Source of the DNA: Arthrobacter sp. MYb213 | GTDB lineage: Bacteria; Actinomycetota; Actinomycetes; Actinomycetales; Micrococcaceae | Assembly: GCF_002979915.1 (NCBI RefSeq) | Contig: NZ_PCQA01000001.1 | Span: 62,001-126,000, forward strand | Length of the DNA stretch: 64,000 bases | Direction of reading: 5' to 3' | In this document: piece by piece, positions 57,034 through 64,000 of the stretch | Numbering within the stretch: position 1 is the stretch's first letter | How the letters are laid out: every line of letters starts with the position of its first letter | Position numbers and translations under genes: made by a program | The notes under the pieces: model-generated | What the model was told of the DNA's origin: nothing | Databases searched by the model: none | The model's input: the letters and a program-made list of their open reading frames with translations, nothing else

Positions 57034-57668
57034 GAGTTTTCGTCTATCACGAGAATCTTTTCGACAACCCATCCCTTATCAAATTTCAATTGTAGGGTTG
57101 CCTGAGTCGTGCCTGTAGCTTCATATTTAGCGATTGGATTATCAGCGATGGTGTAAGTTTTCGACTCGTTTATTTTAAAATTTAGGGTAACGAGTGCCCT
57201 GTTCTTGGCGGACTTGTACGAATCAACTGCCGCGTATTCATACTCTCCACCAACTTGCCACTGATTAATGGACTTACTATGTGTGGCAGGATCAATAATC
57301 GCTTCGCCACAGAGTTGGCACTGTCGAGACGTCACCTTTTCAATTGGTTTAGTGATGTTCGTTTCGCCGACGTAGTTCATTAGCTGAAAGTAGTACTCAC
57401 CGAATGCCTGCGCACCTTGCTCAGAATTCTTATGGGCTAATGCGGTGTATTCGGGTACTGGAACATTCTTCGCGGGACCTTTAGCCGTCGCTGGCTGATA
57501 TTTAGGCTTCGTCGGTGATGGCGACGGCGTCGGTGAAGGGGATTTTTCAACCGAGGGTGAAGCCGATTCTGGAGGCTGCGGGGGAGAAGCACCGCCGGTG
57601 CAGGCGGTAACCGTCAATGCACAGGCCAAAAGGATCGATTGTGCCATTGCATTTTTCCGAGTGTTCAT
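57030..57668 (-). CDS. DUF6318 family lipoprotein
   Basis: This 212-residue predicted lipoprotein has a signal peptide with lipobox VTAC (Cys about residue 23). A Ser/Pro-rich linker with SPSPTPSPSPTKP repeats follows, then a globular domain starting PAKNVPVPEYTALAHKNSEQGAQAFGEYYFQLMNYV and containing CQLC. I match this to DUF6318, a Micrococcales family of unknown role. GGAGAG lies before the ATG. It is the first gene of a two-gene unit with the PKD-like protein. Confidence 0.75.
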   Translation of the reverse strand: MNTRKNAMAQSILLACALTVTACTGGASPPQPPESASPSVEKSPSPTPSPSPTKPKYQPATAKGPAKNVPVPEYTALAHKNSEQGAQAFGEYYFQLMNYVGETNITKPIEKVTSRQCQLCGEAIIDPATHSKSINQWQVGGEYEYAAVDSYKSAKNRALVTLNFKINESKTYTIADNPIAKYEATGTTQATLQLKFDKGWVVEKILVIDENS

Positions 57669-57753
57669 CAGAACTCTCCGAGCATGTCGAGGATAGCGTG
57701 TGAGCGTTAGCCTAGACCCATTGCGCGGCTATTGGGAGAGGTAAGCCGAAACC

Positions 57754-57762
57754 TGTGGATAA
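57754..57762. other. DnaA-box-like 9-mer within an inverted repeat
   Basis: TGTGGATAA is the reverse complement of the classical DnaA box TTATCCACA. Flanking AGCCGAA and TTCGGCT (about 57744-57783) make a 7-bp inverted repeat around it. A single box is not an origin. Confidence 0.35.
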
Positions 57763-57802
57763 CGAAAGATAGACCTTCGGCTAGGAAAAGTGCCGAACGG
57801 AG

Positions 57803-58444
57803 TTAAAGCGAAGGGTGGTATCCGCGGATAATTTGCAACGCGCTTTCGCCAGCTTCGAAGGTGACTAGGGCTTCCGAAGTGCGACCGGAGGCATACATGG
57901 TTAACTCGGTCACCGGTCCATTTACGGAAACCGCGTTAGGTGCTTTCTTTGCCACATGACGCTGTCCATCGGGGCGACAAAGAATGATTCCGACCGGAGC
58001 TTTACGGAAAAAGTAACGCGAGGTTTTGAGCAGTGATTGCCACAATAGCTCGGTGTATTCCTTGTCCAGTACGCGCGGGGCCCACTGGCTGCGCGCGCGT
58101 CGAACGTCTTCGGTATGAATGAAAAACTCGTTCAGGTTCAGCGCCTTATCAAGTTTCTCAAATGCGAACGGCGAGTAACTTTTCGGCCCAGAACGGAATC
58201 GTCGCACCAGGGCGGCGTAGCGTTCGGGGGTTTGTGATTCATCGGCGAGCTCGTGCAGGCGCGCTTCAAGTTTCGAAGCGACTGGCTTGAGGACAACGCC
58301 GGCGCTGAGCAATGAATTTTCGCGCAGAACGAGGTGCGCGGCGAGGTGTCGAGTCTGCCAACCGGCACACAGGGTATCGGCGGTGGGGCCTGCTGCGAGC
58401 AGGGTCTCGGCCAACGCTAAACGGGAAGCTTGAACTAGGTGCAT
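57803..58444 (-). CDS. TIGR03085-family (DinB-like) protein
   Basis: This 213-residue protein has the DinB/mycothiol-dependent maleylpyruvate isomerase-like helical fold. The motif [18 protein letters not shown] carries metal-binding histidines, and a second histidine lies in [16 protein letters not shown]03085 proteins are actinobacterial and of unknown function. The ATG at 58444 ([20 protein letters not shown]) fits the family start; GTG 58462 is possible. Confidence 0.87.
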   Translation of the reverse strand: MHLVQASRLALAETLLAAGPTADTLCAGWQTRHLAAHLVLRENSLLSAGVVLKPVASKLEARLHELADESQTPERYAALVRRFRSGPKSYSPFAFEKLDKALNLNEFFIHTEDVRRARSQWAPRVLDKEYTELLWQSLLKTSRYFFRKAPVGIILCRPDGQRHVAKKAPNAVSVNGPVTELTMYASGRTSEALVTFEAGESALQIIRGYHPSL

Positions 58445-58565
58445 CACCTCTGAAACTAGCACGTACAGCGGGTTCTTGCGCGCTCCATGCGGCGGGTGTC
58501 GCCCAACGGTTAACTTTGACTCTCAGCGGTGCGTCATGCTCGGGCACCTCGGCGGTGAAACCCAG

Positions 58566-58578
58566 TATGCTAAAGGGG
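58566..58578 (+). promoter_or_regulatory. -10 element TATGCT, probable leaderless promoter of hisI
   Basis: TATGCT (58566-58571) is followed by 7 nt (AAAGGGG) and the ATG at 58579. The purine-rich stretch is too close to act as a normal Shine-Dalgarno. Confidence 0.45.
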
Positions 58579-58980
58579 ATGTCTACTTCGCATAGTGGCT
58601 CGAATTCGAGCTCCGAAACAGAAAAACTTGACCCGCAGATCGCGCAAAAACTAAAGCGTGATGCCAATGGGCTCTTCGCCGCGATCGTGCAACAGCATGA
58701 CACCGGGATGGTGCTGATGCTCGGCTGGATGGACGACGAGGCGTTGCGCCGCACCCTGACCAGTGGGCGAGTCACCTTCTATTCGCGCTCACGGCAAGAA
58801 TATTGGCGCAAGGGTGATACCTCCGGGCACTCGCAGTATCTGAAGTCAGCCGCGCTGGACTGTGATGGCGACGCGTTACTGCTCAAGGTTGACCAAGTGG
58901 GAGCCGCTTGCCATACGGGCACGCAATCTTGCTTCACCGATCGTGAGCTGCCGGCCACCATCGGCCACCGCCCGAGCTAG
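58579..58980 (+). CDS. hisI: Phosphoribosyl-AMP cyclohydrolase
   Basis: This 133-residue HisI follows hisE in the histidine pathway. Motifs are [30 protein letters not shown], the metal-binding [11 protein letters not shown] and the cysteines in [12 protein letters not shown]. The ATG at 58579 (MSTSHSG) lies 7 nt after a -10. It precedes trpE, linking his and trp genes. Confidence 0.95.
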   Translation: MSTSHSGSNSSSETEKLDPQIAQKLKRDANGLFAAIVQQHDTGMVLMLGWMDDEALRRTLTSGRVTFYSRSRQEYWRKGDTSGHSQYLKSAALDCDGDALLLKVDQVGAACHTGTQSCFTDRELPATIGHRPS

Positions 58981-59060
58981 TTCTGCGCCGGTAGTACGGC
59001 CGCGCCCGGGCCGATTTTCGGGCGGCATCACCTGAGTTTTAAGCGTTGAAAAGAAGTTAA

Positions 59061-60623
59061 ATGAAAACCCTAGGCAAGATATCCCCGTCCCGCGAAGCCT
59101 TTTTGGCTATGGCACCGAACCGCCGCGTCATTCCGGTCACCATTTCGGTGCTGGCAGATTCGCTGACCCCGATCGGTTTATACCGCTCGTTGGCTGGCGG
59201 ACGCCCGGGCACCTTCTTGATGGAGTCGGCCGCCCCCGGTGGGGTGTGGAGCCGCTACTCCTTCGTCGGGGTGAACTCGCCGGCAACGCTGAGCACCCGC
59301 GGCGGGGAAGCGTATTGGCAAGGACATGTACCCGAGGGCTTGCCCACCGGTGGGGTGAGCGTTGAGGTTTTGCGCGACACCGTGCGCGCGCTGCACACCG
59401 AACCGGTGCCCGGAATGCCTCCGCTAACCGGCGGCATGGTCGGCTTCATCGGCTGGGAATGCGTACGGCACTGGGAGCATCTGCCCAATCCGCCGATCGA
59501 TGACCTAAACATCCCGGAACTGAGCATGAACCTGGTTGCCGACATGGCAGCGCACGATGCGACCGAGGGGACCGTGACGCTGATTGCCAACGCGATCAAC
59601 TTTGACGGTAGCGCGCAACGCGTCGAGCAGGCCTACGATGGCGCGGTGGCTCGACTGCAGGCGATGCTCGATCAGCTGGGCAGCCCACTAGAAACGACCG
59701 CCACCACCTTGCAAGGCACCGATGTGCCACGCGAGAAGTTGATGGAAGAGGTCACTCACTCCTGGGCGGAAAATCAGTACCTGGACGCGCTAGCCAAGTC
59801 GAAAGAGGCGATCGTGGATGGGGAAGTCTTCCAGATCGTCGTTTCGCGGCGCTTTGAACTTGAAACGCAGGCCGACGCGTTGGACGTCTACCGGGTGTTG
59901 CGGGCGACGAACCCGAGCCCATATATGTACCTGTTCAACTTTGAAAACGAGGATGGCGAGCCGTTCCAGATCGTCGGTTCATCCCCGGAGGCGCTGGTTA
60001 CGGTCAACGACTCCCACGTGGTCACACACCCGATCGCCGGATCCCGGCCACGCGGGGCAAACTACGAGGAAGATCAGCTCCATGAAAAGTCCTTGCTGGC
60101 CGATGAGAAGGAACGCGCCGAGCACCTGATGCTGGTGGATCTCTCGCGCAATGACCTCTCCCGGGTCTGCAAGGCAGGCACCGTGGAAGTCACCCAGTTT
60201 ATGGAGGTCGAACGCTTCAGCCACATCATGCACCTGGTCTCCAATGTGGTCGGTAAGGCGCGTGAGGATGTTGACGCGTACGACGTGCTCGCGTCCACCT
60301 TCCCGGCCGGGACCCTGTCAGGGGCGCCCAAACCACGCGCTTTGCAGCTCCTGGATCAGTACGAACCGTACCGCCGCGGGGTGTACGGTGGCGTGGTGGG
60401 TTATCTGGACTTCGCCGGCGACATGGATATGGCCATCGCGATCCGTTCCGCCTTGCTCAAAGACGGCCGCGCCTATGTGCAGGCCGGCGGCGGTATCGTC
60501 AACGATTCAAATTTCGCCGATGAAGCGCTAGAAACCGTGAATAAGGCTGCGGCTCCGCTGCGTGCGGTATACGCCGCCGCAACGATGCGCCAAGCCCAAA
60601 CCGAAATTGGTGAAAGCAAGTGA
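59061..60623 (+). CDS. trpE: Anthranilate synthase component I
   Basis: This 520-residue chorismate-using enzyme is the first step of tryptophan synthesis. The feedback-inhibition motif is FLMESAAP (near residue 53). The catalytic C-terminal domain has PSPYMYLF, GSSPEALV, PIAGSRPRG, ERAEHLMLVDLSRNDL, GTLSGAPKPRALQLLD and QAGGGIVNDS. No trpG fusion or Trp-rich leader peptide is visible. It overlaps trpM by 4 nt. Confidence 0.96.
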   Translation: MKTLGKISPSREAFLAMAPNRRVIPVTISVLADSLTPIGLYRSLAGGRPGTFLMESAAPGGVWSRYSFVGVNSPATLSTRGGEAYWQGHVPEGLPTGGVSVEVLRDTVRALHTEPVPGMPPLTGGMVGFIGWECVRHWEHLPNPPIDDLNIPELSMNLVADMAAHDATEGTVTLIANAINFDGSAQRVEQAYDGAVARLQAMLDQLGSPLETTATTLQGTDVPREKLMEEVTHSWAENQYLDALAKSKEAIVDGEVFQIVVSRRFELETQADALDVYRVLRATNPSPYMYLFNFENEDGEPFQIVGSSPEALVTVNDSHVVTHPIAGSRPRGANYEEDQLHEKSLLADEKERAEHLMLVDLSRNDLSRVCKAGTVEVTQFMEVERFSHIMHLVSNVVGKAREDVDAYDVLASTFPAGTLSGAPKPRALQLLDQYEPYRRGVYGGVVGYLDFAGDMDMAIAIRSALLKDGRAYVQAGGGIVNDSNFADEALETVNKAAAPLRAVYAAATMRQAQTEIGESK

Positions 60624-61207
60624 ACAAACACCTATCTGCCCGCAATACCGCGCTGCTCGGCGTGCTCGGTGCGTTGCTGGGCCTGTGGACCGCGACGCGT
60701 ACCTGGATTACCGTCGACGTGGAATCGGGCACCGTGCAGGTCCCGCAAATTGTCGTCGATGGGTCCACCGCCGCAGCCTCGGTGACCGCGGTCTGTGTGG
60801 CGGTGCTGGCCGGAGCGCTGGCGCTGCTGATCGCCGGAAAGATCGCGCGCTACATCATCGGGGTAATTACCGTCTTAGCCGGTGCCTCGGTGATCACCTC
60901 CGGAATCAGTACCCTAGCTAACCCGCAGGCGGCGGCGACCAGTGCCGTCGCGGAGGCCACCGGGCTGACCACTAGTGCCGGGGATTATGCGGTGTCCGTG
61001 TGGCCCACGATCACCGTGCTGGCCGGGGTGATCATCGTGCTCCAAGGCCTACTTGTTCTGGTGATCAGCGGGCGCTGGAAGAAGAGCTCAAAGTACGACC
61101 GGAAGGTCAGTACCGCCGGGCAGCCGCCGGCGGATCCACAATCGCGTGGCATCTCCGATTGGGAGCAGCTGTCCAAGGGTGAGGATCCCACCACCGGCGA
61201 ACGCTAA
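60620..61207 (+). CDS. Trp biosynthesis-associated membrane protein
   Basis: This 195-residue protein has four hydrophobic segments (TALLGVLGALLGLWTATRTWI, VTAVCVAVLAGALALLI, YIIGVITVLAGASVI, TVLAGVIIVLQGLLVLVI) and a basic cytosolic tail ending SDWEQLSKGEDPT. This is the actinobacterial Trp-operon membrane protein (PF09534/TIGR02234). It occurs between trpE and trpC in many genera; its role, perhaps transport or enzyme anchoring, is not settled. Confidence 0.87.
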   Translation: MNKHLSARNTALLGVLGALLGLWTATRTWITVDVESGTVQVPQIVVDGSTAAASVTAVCVAVLAGALALLIAGKIARYIIGVITVLAGASVITSGISTLANPQAAATSAVAEATGLTTSAGDYAVSVWPTITVLAGVIIVLQGLLVLVISGRWKKSSKYDRKVSTAGQPPADPQSRGISDWEQLSKGEDPTTGER

Positions 61208-61354
61208 GTGATGCCCACCACCAAGGTGAAATGAAGCGCCGTGGAATAGGCCAACTGTGCGGGCAAGTGGCAGAATAGTAATCGAAGACCAAAGCGCTGG
61301 CCGTTTCACGCAGACGGAGCGCACCCCCAGAAGAGTAAAGGGACACATCTAGTT

Positions 61355-61603
61355 ATGTCGCAAAACACCGAGATTGATCCGGTATACACCGAAGAAATCG
61401 GCCACGGCAACTCGATCGCAGCCTGGGCCTGCGTCGGCATTATGACCATCGGCTTCATCATCGGCGGGATCGCTTTCGCATTCCACAATTCCACCGTGGT
61501 GTACGCGTCCATCGGTGTCGTAGTGCTCGGCTTGATCGTCGGCTGGATCATGAAGAAGGCCGGTTTTGGTGTGGGCGGTTCGCGCAGCGGAGCAGCACAC
61601 TAA
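61355..61603 (+). CDS. HGxxPAAW-motif small membrane protein
   Basis: This 82-residue protein has two hydrophobic segments ([38 protein letters not shown]). The signature is HGNSIAAW here, with Ile where the motif has Pro. Known as a small protein encoded between trp genes in actinobacteria, of unknown function. AAAGGGA precedes the ATG. It ends 1 nt before the trpC start. Confidence 0.85.
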   Translation: MSQNTEIDPVYTEEIGHGNSIAAWACVGIMTIGFIIGGIAFAFHNSTVVYASIGVVVLGLIVGWIMKKAGFGVGGSRSGAAH

Positions 61604-61604
61604 A

Positions 61605-62429
61605 TTGAGCGTACTTGATGACATCATCGCGGGCGTCCGGGAAGACCTGGGCGCCCGTCGCGCCATCCTGAGTCTGGACTCGGTCAAAGCCGCGGCGCAG
61701 GACACCCCGGCCGCGCTCGATGCCTACGCCGCACTGGGTGGACACGCAGATCAGGGCGCCCGAGACACCACCTTAAAGGTGATCTCCGAGGTCAAACGCA
61801 AGTCGCCCTCCAAGGGAGCGCTCGCGCAGATCTCAGAACCAGCGGTGCTTGCCGCAGCCTACGAGGCCGGCGGCGCGTCGGTCATCTCGGTGTTGACCGA
61901 AGCCCGACGTTTTGGTGGCTCCCTAGCCGACCTGGACGCGGTGCGTGCCGCGGTGCGTATTCCGGTGCTACGCAAGGACTTCACGGTCGATGAGTACCAG
62001 ATTTACGAGGCCCGCGCCCACGGTGCGGACCTGATATTGCTAATTGTTGCGGCCCTAGATGATGAAACCTTGGCCAGTTTCCTACAATTAACTCACCAGC
62101 TAGGCATGAACGCTCTGGTGGAGACGCATACCGAAGAAGAAATCGCCCGAGCCGTGAAGGTCGGAGCGAAAATTATCGGTGTGAACGTGCGCAATTTGAA
62201 AACGCTCGACGTGAACGTTGACACCTTCGCACAGTTGGCTCCGTTGTTGCCGCTCGACGCGGTGGTCATCGCCGAATCCGGTGTGGAGTCGGTGGCGCAG
62301 GTGCAAACCTATGCGGCGGCCGGCGCCGACGGCATTCTGGTCGGTGAGGCGCTGGTGAAACACGCTGACCCGCAGGCTACCGTGGCGCAGTTCATCGCCG
62401 CCGGGACAGCTGCCAAACCGGCACGCTAA
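61605..62429 (+). CDS. trpC: Indole-3-glycerol phosphate synthase
   Basis: This 274-residue TIM barrel of tryptophan synthesis has motifs [51 protein letters not shown] and [10 protein letters not shown] use TTG at 61605 because the protein then begins [17 protein letters not shown], the family start; the frame is open upstream but overlaps the previous gene. A hairpin follows before trpB. Confidence 0.95.
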   Translation: MSVLDDIIAGVREDLGARRAILSLDSVKAAAQDTPAALDAYAALGGHADQGARDTTLKVISEVKRKSPSKGALAQISEPAVLAAAYEAGGASVISVLTEARRFGGSLADLDAVRAAVRIPVLRKDFTVDEYQIYEARAHGADLILLIVAALDDETLASFLQLTHQLGMNALVETHTEEEIARAVKVGAKIIGVNVRNLKTLDVNVDTFAQLAPLLPLDAVVIAESGVESVAQVQTYAAAGADGILVGEALVKHADPQATVAQFIAAGTAAKPAR

Positions 62430-62453
62430 GCACGGCGCATCCAGTTTTTGATG

Positions 62454-62481
62454 CCCCGCCAAGGAACGCTCCTTGGCGGGG
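62454..62481 (+). terminator. Hairpin between trpC and trpB
   Basis: A perfect 12-bp stem of CCCCGCCAAGGA (62454-62465) and its complement (62470-62481) has loop ACGC and no T-run. It may be a partial terminator or an mRNA-processing element inside the trp operon. Confidence 0.55.
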
Positions 62482-62514
62482 TATCGCCCAACATTTTCAA
62501 GAAAGAGGGAGTCG

Positions 62515-63774
62515 ATGAACGCATCGGATGACTCGTTGAAACATGCAAGTGGACCCTACTTTGGCCAGTATGGGGGACGTTGGATGCCCGAATCGCTGAT
62601 GGCGGCCATGGATCAGTTGACGCAGACTTTCGAGGATGCCAAGGCCGATCCAGCGTTCATCGAAGAGGTCAAAGAGCTCAACCGGAACTACTCCGGACGC
62701 CCCTCACTGCTCACCGAGGCGAAGCGTTTCTCCGCACAGGCCTGTGGCGGCGTGCGGATTTTCTTGAAGCGTGAAGACCTCAACCACACCGGTAGCCACA
62801 AGATCAACAACGTGCTCGGCCAAGCACTACTGGCCAAGCGCATGGGTAAGACCAGGATCATCGCGGAAACCGGTGCCGGCCAGCACGGCGTCGCCTCGGC
62901 TACCGCGGCCGCCTTGATGGGCCTTGAATGTGTGGTCTACATGGGCGCCGAAGACACCCGCCGACAGGCGTTGAACGTCGCGCGCATGCAGCTGCTTGGC
63001 GCCACCGTGATCCCGGTGACCGTAGGCTCCCAAACGTTGAAAGACGCGATCAATGAGGCGTTGCGCGACTGGGTCGCCAACGTAGATAACACCCACTACC
63101 TATTGGGCACCGCTGCCGGCGGCCACCCATTCCCGGCCATGGTGCGTTACTTCCACCAGGTGATCGGCGAAGAAGCCCGCGAACAGGTGCTCGCACAGAC
63201 CGGACGCCTACCGGACGCCGTGACCGCCTGCATCGGCGGTGGCTCGAACGCCATCGGCATCTTCCACGGTTTCCTGGATGACAAAGAGGTTGAACTGTAC
63301 GGCTACGAGGCCGGCGGCGACGGCGTGGATACCGGCCGTCACGCCGCGACCATCACCCTGGGCAAGCCCGGCGTGCTGCACGGCGCGAAGAGCTACCTGA
63401 TGCAGGACGATGACGGTCAGACCATCGAATCCCACTCGATTTCCGCTGGGTTGGACTACCCAGGTGTGGGCCCGGAGCATTCCTACCTGGCCGACATTGG
63501 CCGGGTGCACTATGAGCCGGTCACCGATACCGAGGCCATGGACGCGTTTAAGATCCTGTGCCGCACCGAGGGTATTTTGCCGGCGATCGAGTCCGCTCAC
63601 GCCTTGGCCGGAACCATTCGTTTGGCCCAGCGCAAGCTCGCCGAGGGCGCAAAGCCCGAGGACACGATCATCATCGCGAACCTCTCGGGGCGTGGAGACA
63701 AGGATGTTTCCACCGCCGCGCAATGGTTTGGAATGCTCGAAGACGATGCAGCTAACACCCCGGAAGGCAACTAA
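62515..63774 (+). CDS. trpB: Tryptophan synthase beta chain
   Basis: This 419-residue PLP enzyme joins indole and serine. The cofactor lysine is in HTGSHKINN, the phosphate loop is GGGSNA, and AETGAGQHG is the carboxylate loop. GAGGGAG precedes the ATG at 62515. The frame extends upstream to 62473 but begins with non-family residues. It ends immediately before trpA. Confidence 0.97.
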   Translation: MNASDDSLKHASGPYFGQYGGRWMPESLMAAMDQLTQTFEDAKADPAFIEEVKELNRNYSGRPSLLTEAKRFSAQACGGVRIFLKREDLNHTGSHKINNVLGQALLAKRMGKTRIIAETGAGQHGVASATAAALMGLECVVYMGAEDTRRQALNVARMQLLGATVIPVTVGSQTLKDAINEALRDWVANVDNTHYLLGTAAGGHPFPAMVRYFHQVIGEEAREQVLAQTGRLPDAVTACIGGGSNAIGIFHGFLDDKEVELYGYEAGGDGVDTGRHAATITLGKPGVLHGAKSYLMQDDDGQTIESHSISAGLDYPGVGPEHSYLADIGRVHYEPVTDTEAMDAFKILCRTEGILPAIESAHALAGTIRLAQRKLAEGAKPEDTIIIANLSGRGDKDVSTAAQWFGMLEDDAANTPEGN

Positions 63775-64000
63775 ATGTCGCGTGTGACAAGTGCAGAAAA
63801 GATCGCGGCGGCACGTGCCGAGGGACGTCCGGCGCTGATCGGTTACCTGCCGGCGGGCTTTCCAGATGTGGAAACCAGCATCGAGGCAGCCGTCGCGCTA
63901 GCCGAGAACGGTGTGGATGTTATCGAAATGGGCATCCCCTACTCGGATCCGGTGATGGACGGCGCGGTGATCCAAGAAGCCACGGTCCAGGCGTTAGCCA
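63775..64000 (+). CDS. trpA: Tryptophan synthase alpha chain, N-terminal part
   Basis: The first 75 codons of trpA start directly after the trpB stop. RPALIGYLPAGFPDVETSIEAAVALAENGVDVIEMGIPYSDPVMDG includes the catalytic glutamate (EMGIPYSDP). Truncated by the window edge, not broken. Confidence 0.95.
   Translation, partial: MSRVTSAEKIAAARAEGRPALIGYLPAGFPDVETSIEAAVALAENGVDVIEMGIPYSDPVMDGAVIQEATVQALA

Noticed and set aside
57754-57762. Replication origin
   Set aside because: A single DnaA box with no AT-rich unwinding region and no dnaA/dnaN neighbours.
58981-59060. Tryptophan leader peptide/attenuator before trpE
   Set aside because: No short frame with consecutive Trp codons and no competing hairpins are visible in the 80-nt gap.

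Overview
The window reads as the chromosome of a high-GC Gram-positive bacterium of the Actinomycetota, most likely Micrococcaceae (Arthrobacter/Glutamicibacter-like). The grounds are several actinobacteria-specific families (SepH, DUF4193, DUF3093, DUF3710, DUF3159, DUF3000, DUF5998, DUF6421, DUF6318, TIGR03085, HGxxPAAW), -10 boxes placed 6-7 nt before start codons that suggest leaderless mRNAs, and a gene order resembling, from memory, the Mycobacterium Rv2680-Rv2699c neighbourhood. No phage, transposon, CRISPR array or rRNA operon was seen. No intergenic stretch exceeds 300 nt.

1-9.7 kb: tail of a CydC-like ABC ATPase, then parC (-), a GNAT/acyl-CoA-synthetase fusion resembling Pat protein acetyltransferases, DUF5998, a phosphodiesterase, sepH (-), DUF4193 and DUF3093 (-). 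9.8-17 kb: dut, DUF3710, an OB-fold protein, DUF3159, two TrkA-type RCK proteins (-), a KimA-like potassium importer and a TrmA/RlmD-type RNA methyltransferase, that is, a potassium homeostasis block inside a conserved housekeeping cluster. 17-28.5 kb: aconitase, an APH-type kinase, dxs, DUF402, two unrecognised proteins, argG (-), an aldo/keto reductase and two Rieske lipoproteins (-).

28.6-43.9 kb is mostly on the minus strand: the fadB-fadA beta-oxidation pair, RNase D, DUF3000, then a three-gene operon (DUF6421, SDR, PLP threonine-aldolase-like) with two phased palindromic operators. After it come msrB, an alpha/beta hydrolase (+), a sulfur-trafficking set (rhodanese, SufE, YbaK), a ZapE-type ATPase (+), a BenE-family transporter and a small Rv0909-like antitoxin. 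44.0-44.6 kb carries six tRNA genes (Gly, Val, Gly, Val, Cys, Gly, in plus-strand coordinate order) with a strong terminator.

44.8-64 kb is mostly plus-strand biosynthesis. A PD-(D/E)XK protein is followed by def-fmt-rsmB-rpe, then an FMN riboswitch driving ribM-ribD-ribE-ribBA-ribH, then hisE-hisG-hisF. A minus-strand accessory pair (DUF6318 lipoprotein and PKD membrane protein) and TIGR03085 interrupt the series. It resumes with hisI-trpE-TrpM-HGxxPAAW-trpC-trpB-trpA, and trpA is cut by the window edge.

Most genes are standard. The parts most worth a second look are the DUF6421 operon and its operators, the KimA-like gene with a perfect palindrome abutting its start, the inverted repeat shared by the parC/pat promoters, the near-duplicate promoter segment before the kinase gene and dxs, and the AT-rich DUF6318/PKD pair.
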